The position numbers and the translations under genes were made by a program. From Discostella pseudostelligera (taxonomy: Eukaryota > Bacillariophyta > Thalassiosirophyceae > Thalassiosirales > Thalassiosiraceae), in contig JALLBK010000123.1 in the NCBI GenBank assembly GCA_036940085.1, forward strand, positions 1 through 29,149: a DNA stretch of 29,149 nucleotides. Reading direction: 5' to 3'. Below, one piece after another: positions 18,553 through 26,973 of this stretch (the stretch's first letter is position 1; the number at the start of each line of letters is the position of its first letter). The notes under the pieces were generated by a model, which saw only the letters and a program-made list of their open reading frames with translations, was not told where the DNA came from and did not search any database.

Positions 18553-19349
18553 ATGTCTTCATTCCGGAGAATGTACAATCAAGCGATCGGGAGCAGCTCG
18601 GATGACGGAATAGGCAATGTCGATTTGAGAACAGAGCTGGAACGTGTATCGTCGAGACTCAATAGTTTCAATCAACTGACTGCCAGTACCAACATGGATG
18701 ATTGGATGCAAGCCATGCAATCTTATGCCGAAGAGGTTGCAACGTTAGAGCCCAAGCTCACTGTCGTCAGCAAGTTGGTTCGCGACGAGCTTCGTCAAAT
18801 CAAGGGAAAAGAAGAGGGAGATATTCATGGGTGCTTTCAGCAACAAATGAATGAACACAAGAAGGTCGGTTGTTTGGCATAACTGTCACTTGATTGATGA
18901 ACGCACCTTGTAAAACTGCTTTCTTATCGCATCACAGGCAAAGGATCAACTTAAACAGCTCCAGGAGGCTCACGATGAGCATACTGAAAACGCAGCGAAT
19001 CTATCCGATGACTTGAAAAGCATCTTGGAGGAATTGGATCGGAGGAAGAAGCAAATCGACAGTATGGTGAACAATGTAACAGATGCAAATCCCGTGGTGG
19101 AAATCCGGGCAGCGATCCAGCGTTTGCGGAAGGAAAATAGAGAGCTGGACATTTACATTGGCATGCTGGTGAGTGTAATGGTGGCTACTTGTTGGACGTG
19201 GATGAACTTGCAACCAGCCATTCTAATATTATGATGTGTCATCTCCTCGCTCTCTCTAGGATTATGAATTGACAGTAGCAAGATACCCGCAGAAGACAAA
19301 TTCTCACAAAGTCGATGAGATCGAGGATGAACACGATCAGCATACGTGA
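18553..19349 (+). CDS. IFT57: IFT57-like protein, short form lacking the CH domain
   Basis: Exons 18553-18864, 18938-19168 and 19260-19349 encode 210 residues. IFT57 belongs to the IFT-B complex that carries ciliary cargo towards the tip. The match is to the C-terminal coiled-coil half of IFT57. TELERVSSRL then STNMDDWMQAMQSY corresponds to the LEVERVLPQL...DNKDW region, and ANPVVEIRAAIQRLRKEN with ELDIYIGMLDYEL to the GAP.VKIK...MDIRIGVVEHTL signature. The usual N-terminal half (about 200 residues, a calponin-homology-like domain) is absent, and upstream sequence is taken by the KAP3 start. Introns are 18865-18937 (73 bp, donor GTCGGT, weak) and 19169-19259 (91 bp, GTGAGT...CTCTAG). Coiled coil is predicted through most of the chain. 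It is convergent with NDC80. Family assignment rests on motif memory; other coiled-coil IFT-B proteins fit less well. Confidence 0.72.
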
Positions 19350-19600
19350 AATCGCATCCTGCTGCCGTCGTATTCTAGAAGGAACAATTCCAAATCAGTC
19401 AAAGTGAAAGTCAACGAGTAAATCTAATACGATAATTATTAATGAACGCCCTTACTCACTCAGTCGCTAGCATAGAGTAGGTATCTAGGGCCCTCTCTGC
19501 CGAGGTAGACACGTCGAATACTTTTTAAGACAAATGCATCATCCCGAACGGATATATCGAGGAAACACACTTCCAAGATGAAAACATACAACACTGGTCT

Positions 19601-21951
19601 TTATGAATCCAGCAGCTTGATCTGCTCAAACTCTTCCTTCCTCTGTCGGGTGTACGCATTCATGTCGTCCAATTGATCCCTCTTGTCATCTTCATACTCC
19701 TGTATCGCCGTCAATGCCATTTGTATTTCATCGGTCACGGCCTTCTTTGTGGCCACGTGTTCTTTTACCGTCTGTTGTTGACGCGCTATGAGCTGCTTGT
19801 GCTCAGCATCGATCTTCACGATGTTGGATTCGACAAGAGTAGGATCGTTGATGGAAGAAATTTTCGTCTGGATTGATTCAAGTTCACGGACGTTGTCGTT
19901 GACTTCCGATTCCAGCTCTACTTTCAGTTGATCGCATTCTTCTTTGCCGGATGTGGTTTTGTCCTTGATGGCCTATAGATGAAACGAATGATGGATGATC
20001 AGACTGACGGTCTCGGAGAAGTAGAAGCATTACGAGCAACAATAGCGGGACACTCACCTCAATATCTTCTATCAACTTCACAAACGAGCGGTCCGTGGTA
20101 CGAATTTGACCATTCACATCTGCTGTACTCCGTTGCTCCTTCGCCAACTCACTTACATAATCCTGAATAGTCTTCATTACATGACCCTTCACAGTCCGTC
20201 CAAAGTCCATACCACCCATCAATTCCGCTTCACCATCCGCGGCTTTGGACTTGTCCAATACGACCTCCAAAGTTACCCCCTTGGCATACTTTGCAGTCTT
20301 TGGGATCAACTCGAGTTGTCTTGCCTTCACTTTGTACTCAGTAATCCTATCTTCCAACAATTGATACAAGGCACTCCACTTTTCCTTAACTTCGGTGAGC
20401 GCCGCGATGTGTCCATCCAATATGCTACTTTGCTTGGCAACCTGCTCCTCAATTCGAGCCTTCTCACGTTCCATCCGCCGGACATCCTCTTGACTAAGTT
20501 CTTGTCCGTTGATCGTTTGCTTCAGCTGTTCAATCTTCTTGACACAATCCTCCTGTTCCTGCTCCATCGTGGACTTTTCAATGGCGAGCGTTTCGACCTT
20601 GGTGGTAAGTTCGGCCTTGTGTTCATTGAGTGTTTGGATGAGACTGAGGAATTTCTCAATATTGGTTGCACACTCCTCTTGCTTGCGCTGTGCGTCGGGT
20701 AGACTGTCGAGAGATGAATGAGCGATGACGGTTAGCAAGATATGTCAATGAATGGTTGAGAACAACATCCATCATATCTTCCCACACAACTTACCAATTA
20801 GCCTCCTCATTCAGCACTGCAATATCCTCTCTCATCTTCCCACACTCTTCATCCAGCCCCGTTACATATCGCTCCACCCTCTCACAGTCTCTCAGAAATG
20901 TATCCAACAAATTACCCTCGAGCTCCTCACATTCCTCACTATTGTCATTCAAAAATGCCACCATACTCTTTCGAAGGAATTTATGATATTGTTTCTTAAT
21001 CCGATCAGCATTGCCATTGAATGTCAGCCAATCGTCACTACTGCTCTCGTTCTCATCTGGTTCCCAATCGAACTGTTCTTCCTCATCCCGAAGTAATAGG
21101 AGATCAACTAACCAATCAATTGCCGCAATGAGTGCTGGCCAAGTATGAGGTGATCCCACCGCCACCAAACCCGTCTTGGAAATGGGGAATGGATATCCCA
21201 AAAATCGAAATGCCATGGAGACTTCATCTTCAAATTTGGGCACGATCTCATCACTGCGTTGATTGCCTGGCGTGGGTGGCACAAAGAAGGTTGGGTCCAT
21301 CCGTCGGAATAAAAAGGTCATGATGTTTTGAAAGTCCCGTCCGGAGGGTCCATTGTTGACTAATTGTTTCACCGAGAGGGAGGAGGCATCGCGATATCCA
21401 CGTGTGGTGAGATAGGAGACCATTTTTCGAATGGCATTTTGTAGGTAGGATTTGTCTTTAATGTCACGTGGGTCAATGTTGGAAGAGCTACCGGGGATCG
21501 TACTGGAATTGGTGGGAGCTAGTGAAACTCGACGATTCTTGGCAGGTGTAGAGGATGATGATGTGGTGTGAGTGTGACTGTTGTATTGAAGACCACCTAG
21601 CGATTTGCGCGAGGAAGCTGCAAACGACGACGTCGTCGTTGGTGGGAGACGAGATCCTCCGCCAGAAGGATGTCGTGATGGAGAGGGGGCGGCAATGCCG
21701 CTAGCACGGCCATTATTCTCGCGATCATTATTGTCGACTAATCCGCCGCCAGAGGCGCCGCCAGCACAGCGAGGGATCATACTCTTGCGAGACAGGGGTA
21801 CGCGTCGTCGTGCCGCGGGGGCACCATTGCTACTCCCCGAGACGCTGGCATTGCCACCGACCGATGGTCTGGAGGAGGAGGAGGATGGCATGGCCGGCGG
21901 CTTGGCCTGCACGCCGGCGAGGGTTTGACGACGGGGGTTCACCGGCGGCAT
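19601..21951 (-). CDS. NDC80: Kinetochore protein NDC80 (HEC1)
   Basis: Exons, in order of transcription, are 21951-20795, 20703-20058 and 19972-19601, giving 724 residues (human 642). NDC80 couples kinetochores to spindle microtubules. The N-terminal tail (1-155) is basic and Ser-rich, with several R-R/K-x-S sites (RRVPLSRKS, SSRKSLGG, KNRRVSLA) that fit Aurora-type phosphorylation. The CH domain spans about 160-287: DPRDIKDKSYLQNAIRKMV, DFQNIMTFLFRRMDP, FLGYPFPISKTGLVAVGSPH, TWPALIAAIDWLVDL. The rest is coiled coil for the NUF2 dimer and SPC24/25 binding. Introns are 20704-20794 (91 bp) and 19973-20057 (85 bp). The open frame continues upstream to 22149 without ATG; MPPVNPRRQTLAGV at 21951 resembles the SGRQTL-type start of other NDC80s and is preferred. 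Upstream lies an inverted pair of E2F-like sites. Confidence 0.92.
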
Positions 21952-22537
21952 CGTCGTCGGTGTTTGAATTGAATTGAATTGAATGATAGTGATGATTAAC
22001 CGCTGCTGCTGCTGCTTGTTGAAGTGTTGTTGGTTTCGGATGGCGCGGCAGCGGTCGTTGGCAAAGGAAGCGACAAGCTTCGTTCCCCTCGATGGTTGAT
22101 GCTGCGGCAACCAGCAACAACAAACAACAACAAGCAACCCAACCAACAACGACGAAGCTCAAAATGCACTTCCCGCCAATATTTCTTAGTTCGCCTCTTC
22201 GCGCGCAACACGCTCACATTGGCGGGAAGTTGGCATTGCCGTGTGGTACTCCTACGATCTATGTACAATTGTATTCAATTCCTACGCAATCGGTACTGTT
22301 CGGTTGAGCCGAGCCGGCGCGCCATCGTGTCCACACTCCCCACCACCACATGATGTTCGGCCGGCCGCGACGAACCGACATCAAATCTACGACGATATTC
22401 ACCAATATCCATGCACCATTCGAGAGGATTCATTGCATCGAAAGTAAAGAAGCACCTCCATTAACATCATATTGACTGCCGCCGCCGCCGCCGCCGCCAT
22501 TACATATCGAACTTCCAACTACCAACCATCCACCAAC
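21952..22537. promoter_or_regulatory. Shared upstream region of NDC80 and the 182-residue gene, with inverted E2F-like sites
   Basis: This 586-bp divergent region contains a GAATT microsatellite at about 21966-21983 and a CAACAA-rich tract at 22110-22150. ACTTCCCGCCAAT at 22168-22180 is exactly inverted as ATTGGCGGGAAGT at 22218-22230, and both arms hold an E2F-like core plus an ATTGG/CCAAT sequence. A (GCC)7 run lies at about 22477-22498, in the leader of the plus-strand gene. E2F control would suit the mitotic gene NDC80. Confidence 0.55.
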
Positions 22538-23086
22538 ATGTCGTTGTCATACTCGCCGGCATCGGCATCATCGTCGCCATCAGTCGCTGCAATTCCCGAG
22601 ATGGTAGCCCTACCTCCTACCAGTCCAACCCCAACTATTCTCGGCATTTGTACCAACGTTGAACTCATCAGACGCATCGGAGCTTCGAAGCAAGCAGCAA
22701 AGGCACGCGAAAATGCCAAGATTCCTACCAAGGCCTGGACGAAGGAGAATTGCGACGCGGTGAGGAAGCTTGTCGAAGTGTACGAAGAGAACAAATACGA
22801 AGGTGCATTTGCTTGGTACGATGGTCTGGATGCGTCGGAGAAGGCGAAGATTTCTTGGCAGGATTGGACTGGTACAATTAAAGTCCTTAGCGGCAGGAAG
22901 TATAAAGTCATCGCTGACAAACTTCACTACGAAAACCGAGAAGTGCTTCTGATCGAACATTGGCACTCTGCCTTTGTTGATGTTTATTCAACACATGAGA
23001 AATTTGCGCGAAAGAGGAAAGACAATCGAGCTCTAGGGAGTAGTACCGCGAAGAAAGTAGTGGCGATCATGTCAAACACTTACTAA
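22538..23086 (+). CDS. Unrecognised 182-residue protein, possibly with a further 3' exon
   Basis: The start is ATG at 22538 (CCAACATG); the frame is open further upstream but has no ATG. The first 35 residues are Ser/Pro/Ala-rich. The rest is a compact, mostly helical domain with regularly spaced aromatic residues: KAWTKENCDAVRKLVEVYEE, FAWYDGLDASEKAKISWQDW, and LLIEHWHSAFVDVY. The tryptophan spacing is faintly reminiscent of Myb/SANT folds, but I would not assign it. There is no signal peptide or membrane segment. After the TAA at 23084 the same frame stays open to 23350 and encodes in-frame repeats. The stop sits inside a plausible 57-bp intron (23040-23096, branch-like TACTAAT, acceptor TGCAG). 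If spliced, the protein would have 251 residues. The function is unknown. Confidence 0.6.
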   Translation: MSLSYSPASASSSPSVAAIPEMVALPPTSPTPTILGICTNVELIRRIGASKQAAKARENAKIPTKAWTKENCDAVRKLVEVYEENKYEGAFAWYDGLDASEKAKISWQDWTGTIKVLSGRKYKVIADKLHYENREVLLIEHWHSAFVDVYSTHEKFARKRKDNRALGSSTAKKVVAIMSNTY

Positions 23087-23350
23087 TTCAATGCAGATCT
23101 CCTCTCCAACTGTATTCTTGATGCTCCCGACACTCCCGCGGTGGTGGAGCGACAACAAATGAATGCTTCGGTCGACACTCCAGCGGTGGTGGAGCGACAA
23201 CAAACGAATGATTCGGTTGCAACCAGTGGTGACGAAAATGCTTTGGTTGCAACCAGTGGTGATGGTCCAAAACACCCAAGTCGCATCATCCTCACGGCGG
23301 TGCTGAACGCAGAATATTCCTCGTGCATGTGTCAGTGGATTGTTGTATAA
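23087..23350 (+). other. Possible 3' exon of the 22538 gene with in-frame repeats
   Basis: In the same frame as the preceding gene, 88 codons are open up to TAA at 23348. They read two copies of DTPAVVERQQxNxSV, then two of the shorter ATSGD unit, then a short Cys-containing tail. It is either a spliced exon (from 23097), a readthrough extension, or former coding sequence cut off by a nonsense mutation. Confidence 0.4.
23128..23265 (+). repeat. Tandem 45-bp and 30-bp repeats, both multiples of three
   Basis: A 45-bp unit occurs at 23128-23172 and 23173-23217 with three differences. A 30-bp unit beginning TGCAACCAGTGGTGA follows at 23218-23247 and, in part, from 23248. Both lengths keep the reading frame, which supports past or present coding. 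Confidence 0.85.
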
Positions 23351-23589
23351 TCGGCAAACCTGTGGATTGAGGCATGCAATTAAGCATTGTCAATGGGCGA
23401 CGATGGCCATGGCAATTACGGATCGGCGACCCAACTCCAACACCAGCGCAGCCGAGCACGGTGGAAATGAGGGTTATTCTTGACCCGCCGCCAGTGCCCC
23501 CGGCATCGCTTTGCATCGTTGGATTCAAGAGAGGCAGTGGTGGCGGAGGCATACACATATAATCATTGTTGTCATCGAACGATGCAATC

Positions 23590-24805
23590 GCCGTGCTTTC
23601 CTCATGACCCAACTTATCAGCAATGCCGGTAACGAAAGGAATTGCTGGACGATTCTCAAAAACAATACCGTTGCTTGACAATTCGTATTCGATTGCAGCG
23701 CCCCATACCTGTTCGTTGTCGCTTTGATTCGCCTCGTCGTTGTCATTTGAATGATGTTTACCGTGATGATGTTGTTACTTCAGAGCAAATCCTAGACAGA
23801 AGTACAGCGCTCCATACCTGTTCGTTGTCGCTTTGATTCGCCTCGTCGTTGTCATTTGAATGTTGTTTACCGTGGAGCTGCTGCTGATGTTGCTGTTTCA
23901 GAGCAAATCCAGACAGAAGAATCCACTCCGTGCCACAATGTCTATGGAGGTGCGAATTCAAATGCATACACCCTCCTGACGTAGTTGTATGGAGGATTGG
24001 ACTTCCCCAATCGTCGCCGCGTCTTGCGATGCGAAAATCCCAAGAGCAAACGACGTTCTCCGACCCCTTTAATATCATCGCCGTCGTTGTTTCATCTTGC
24101 CTTAGTATAGAGATGCAGCATGCTGAGCCGCTATCCCGATCAATCAATGGACTTTTAATTACAGTGCCGTCGACGGTAAGGTGGGATGCCTCCGGTTAGG
24201 TATGGTCAGACTTGATCAATAAATTGAGGTTGCTCCTGTCGTGGTCAGTAAAATAATGCGCGTCAATTCATGTGGTCTACCAGGCCAAACGTCCAAACCT
24301 ACATCCGTTCCACTGCCAACTCTTTATCAGTAGCTGAGACGCCTACATCTTGACCTTTTTCGTCTGCCACTTGAAAGTAAGTGGAAGTTTTTACCCCCCT
24401 TTACAATAATCGTTGGCAATGTGATCGCCATTAGCTGCAATTCAGATCCATATGCATTGGTAAATTGCATTTCCCGTCCCTTTGTGATTGGTATTTTCTA
24501 ATGATCACGACGAAGCTTGTTCTATACGCACCTCCTTGGGTAGTTGTTAGAAATCAACATCAATCTATCTGCCTCTGATTTGATGATAGTATTGGATGTC
24601 GGAACCGCAACTAGGAGTAGCTGACAATCTTGCAAGCATTGCTTCACCAGCTCATCATCTTCGGCCTGACGACGATGATGATTGTGGCCTCGTCCGTCAG
24701 GTGTCTTGGGCGACCATCCCATATCCGCCACATGACACATACACATGCCTATTCAAGTCAATTACTATCAAAGTAACGATACTCATCATCATCACGATGC
24801 CGACG
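23590..24805 (-). pseudogene. Decayed partial copy of the 26974-28950 gene
   Basis: This sequence matches about 27055-28160 of the intact gene in the same orientation, covering its residues of about 264-632; both ends of the gene are missing. At DNA level long stretches are nearly identical, and fragments such as DMGWSPKTPDGRG, IDRDSGSACCISIL, NDEANQSDNEQVW and FVTGIADKLG are still readable. It cannot be expressed as the parent protein. There is an in-frame TAA at 24198-24196 (HT-stop-PEASHLTVDGT). One base is missing near 24250 (AAAATAATG against AAAATTAATG), and frameshifts occur between 23930 and 24080. A tandem duplication of about 110 bp lies at 23696-23919. No transposon ends are visible; a segmental duplication is the simplest origin. 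The remaining bases up to 23351 on the left show no clear homology. Confidence 0.85.
23696..23919. repeat. Tandem duplication inside the pseudogene
   Basis: Copy A (23696-23804, 109 bp) and copy B (23805-23919, 115 bp) both run from CAGCGC[C/T]CCATACCTG to GACAGAAG. They differ by a few substitutions and a small GCTGCT-type indel. The intact gene has this segment once (about 27177-27290), so the duplication arose after the copy was made. Confidence 0.85.
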
Positions 24806-25008
24806 GCGGCAGGAACGGCGGCGAGTGACAATTATGGGACGAGGGCGACGGCAGGTGGATGGCGATCATGATGAAGTGATTGCGATGACCGTGTAGGGGA
24901 CCAGGGGAGGGGATGGAGGGGAGATCAAAGAATATGATCAATACGAGGAGTGGGCGAGAGACGGTCAAGGATAGCCATGGCCTGGCCATGGTCGGGAAAG
25001 GAGAAGTA

Positions 25009-25028
25009 CTATTCCTACGTAGGAATAG
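25009..25028. repeat. 20-bp perfect palindrome CTATTCCTACGTAGGAATAG
   Basis: The sequence is exactly self-complementary about the central TACGTA. The core ATTCCTACGT recurs at 25206-25215 and at 2782-2791, where an imperfect palindrome is formed. Confidence 0.9.
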
Positions 25029-25030
25029 GT

Positions 25031-25160
25031 TCGCCATCCTGTTTTCGCCATCCTGTTTTTTTATTTTTGCCATCCTGTTTTTTGTTTTTGCTATGCTGTT
25101 TTTTTGTTTTTGCTTTTTGCCATCCTTTTCTCTGTTTTCGCCGCTTGTTTTGTGTTTTCG
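25031..25160. repeat. Degenerate tandem repeat, GCCATCCTGTTTT(T)n type
   Basis: Five to six units of about 17-28 bp, built from CGCCATCCTG followed by T-rich spacers (TTTTTTATTTTT, TTTTTTGTTTTTG), decaying to the right. Almost all thymines are on the plus strand, so a strong strand asymmetry is present. Confidence 0.8.
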
Positions 25161-25366
25161 TCCAAAAAAGTGTAAAAAATTGGATAGGATGGTGCCTGGT
25201 TTTGAATTCCTACGTGCCATAGATACGAAGAAATCAGGTTGCCCCGCCTCTCCATTTGACCATGACCGACGAAGTTCCATTTCCATGCGAACCGAATGCT
25301 TTAGGTCGACAGTATCGTCCTATCAACGGCATTGCAGGATAACTTTACTACACCGAGGGCTGGCGA

Positions 25367-26875
25367 ATGGCAAGATCACTCATTAGAGTTCTATTTCTAT
25401 CAAGGGCGTCTTCGTCTTCGTTCTCGGGCATCGGCGGTGGCGGCGTCATCTTCCTCCTATTTCTCCTCCTCCCGTTGTCGTCCAATAGTTTCTCACTCCG
25501 TCGGACGAACAATTACATCAGCATGACTTTGAGCGCTACCACCGATGCAGCGTCGAAACCCTACTGCGTTGCCCAGGAGGCACGATCATTAAATCTTTTC
25601 TCCACCACACCCCTCATATACTCCATTCCACTGTCGAAATTGTGTCACCCCCATCCGGTGTACCTCAAGCTCGACCTGTTGCAAATGAGTGGGAGCTTCA
25701 AAGATCGTGGTATGGCTCATCTATGCGCGACGGTGAATAGAGTGTACAATGAAAATTATCGCAAGAAACAGCAACAGCAATCGGGGGGTGTTGAAGCACC
25801 CATCAACGGAGATGACAGAGACACTATGAACAATCCACCAATGAAACTCATTTCCTCCAGTGGGGGAAACGCCGGTCTCGCTGTTACGACAGTAGCACGA
25901 AATATCCCTACTATGGACGTATATGTCATTGTTCCCGAAACCACTAAGCCGATTGTGATTCAAAAGCTACAATCCTTGGGGGCGGATTTGACGGTGCATG
26001 GTACCAATTGGAATGATGCCGATGCATTGGCTCGACTGCGTGTACAGGAGGCGATTGAAGAGTTTGGTCAAGGGCATGCTGTGTATGTAAGGTACGTGTG
26101 TGTAGGAGATTATGATGTCTCTTTGATGTTTATTTTTTCCAATATCTCACTTGCTGAATTGCATGATGCACTACTCGGTGACGATACATGGCACAGCCCA
26201 TTTGACAATCCTCTACTCTGGACAGGACATTCTACCGTAGTTGATGAAATTGTTACTCAGCTATTAGAACAATCGCCAGACTTGAAAATGGGTGCCATCC
26301 TCGCAAGCGTCGGGGGAGGTGGACTCCTCAGCGGTGTCTTTGAGGGTATCGAACGCAACTATTACGGATCGAATGATGCACGTGCCAATGTTGTCAGGGG
26401 ATCAAAGGTGTTTGCATGCGAGACGGACGGTGCTGCATCATTTGCGGCATCCTTTGCTGCCTCTTCTTTTGGTAAAAAGGAAGTTTCACTTGTGAGATTG
26501 AGTGGCATTACATCAATTGCTACATCGTTGGGTGCATTGGAGGTAACTCCTGCCGTTATCCAGCGAGCGCATCGACACCAGGAACGAGGAGAGTCGAGTA
26601 AATGTGGCGAAGATGTTCTTTCCTACGTTTGCAGTGATGCCGAGGCTGTTGATGCATGTCTTAGATTTGCATCCGATCATCGTATGTTGGTGGAACCTGC
26701 GTGTGGAGCGGCATTGGCGCCACTGTACACGGAGAGGATGCGTACGCTGTTGCTCAACGAGTTGGGACGGAACGACGATGACGGAGAGAATAGTGCGATT
26801 GTTGTGGAAGTTTGCGGTGGAAGTGGTGTTGATTTGGATATATTAAAAGAATGGAAAGACAAGTATCTGGGATAG
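25367..26875 (+). CDS. SDS: L-serine/L-threonine dehydratase (SDS-like, PLP fold type II)
   Basis: Exons 25367-26091 and 26197-26875 encode 467 residues. The enzyme deaminates serine (and threonine) to pyruvate (2-oxobutyrate) with pyridoxal phosphate. The catalytic lysine is Lys112 in SGSFKDRG. The phosphate loop SSGGNAG is at about 164-170, the second glycine loop is VGGGGLLSG, and VEPACGAAL and VVEVCGGSG fit the SDS branch rather than biosynthetic IlvA, which has an extra ACT-like domain absent here. Residues 24-44 are hydrophobic and end in SSNSFSLRR, a possible signal peptide with a weak plastid-type motif. A 25-residue insertion with polyQ (about 133-157) lies before the phosphate loop. 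The intron (26092-26196, GTACGT...GGCACAG, 105 bp) is in frame and stop-free; splicing gives AVYVSPFDNPLLW, as expected. It is convergent with the next gene, 98 bp between stops. Confidence 0.88.
   Translation: MARSLIRVLFLSRASSSSFSGIGGGGVIFLLFLLLPLSSNSFSLRRTNNYISMTLSATTDAASKPYCVAQEARSLNLFSTTPLIYSIPLSKLCHPHPVYLKLDLLQMSGSFKDRGMAHLCATVNRVYNENYRKKQQQQSGGVEAPINGDDRDTMNNPPMKLISSSGGNAGLAVTTVARNIPTMDVYVIVPETTKPIVIQKLQSLGADLTVHGTNWNDADALARLRVQEAIEEFGQGHAVYVRYVCVGDYDVSLMFIFSNISLAELHDALLGDDTWHSPFDNPLLWTGHSTVVDEIVTQLLEQSPDLKMGAILASVGGGGLLSGVFEGIERNYYGSNDARANVVRGSKVFACETDGAASFAASFAASSFGKKEVSLVRLSGITSIATSLGALEVTPAVIQRAHRHQERGESSKCGEDVLSYVCSDAEAVDACLRFASDHRMLVEPACGAALAPLYTERMRTLLLNELGRNDDDGENSAIVVEVCGGSGVDLDILKEWKDKYLG
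26092..26196 (+). other. Dehydratase intron, length a multiple of 3 and stop-free
   Basis: GTACGT donor, CACAG acceptor, 105 bp, phase 2. The translated insert is hydrophobic and absent from the family, and the conserved PFDNPLLW follows directly after the acceptor. A donor five bases upstream (GTAAGG) would break the frame. Confidence 0.8.
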
Positions 26876-26928
26876 AATGTTGCGAGCAGCGTATTGCAAG
26901 CAGCATGATGGGCTTTCAACTGCTGGCG

Positions 26929-26929
26929 N
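26929..26929. other. Undetermined base
   Basis: A single n in the intergenic gap between the dehydratase and the type II membrane protein. It does not affect a gene. Confidence 1.
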
Positions 26930-26973
26930 ATCAGAAATTAAGTATTAGGAGCATGTTACTTTATTTCACGACT

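Larger units (their letters stand above)
24806..25366. other. Gene-free stretch with palindrome and T-rich repeat upstream of the dehydratase
   Basis: The 561 bp between the pseudogene end and the dehydratase ATG hold a G/A-rich segment (24830-24960), a 20-bp perfect palindrome (25009-25028) and T-rich degenerate repeats (25031-25160). Open frames on both strands here only translate the repeat and look artificial. The dehydratase promoter should lie in the last 200 bp. Confidence 0.5.

Noticed and set aside
21952..22149. 66-codon upstream extension of NDC80
   Set aside because: It begins with TTG, crosses the GAATT microsatellite, and the ATG at 21951 gives a typical NDC80 N-terminus.
23351..23589. 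Possible exon with Pro/Gly-rich translation between the 22538 gene and the pseudogene
   Set aside because: Both strands are open by composition only; there is no homology to the parent gene and no convincing splice sites.
24792..25386. Long open frames on both strands through the T-rich repeat
   Set aside because: They translate the degenerate repeat (Lys/Gln-rich one way, Phe/Leu-rich the other), overlap each other and the dehydratase start, and lack any recognisable domain.
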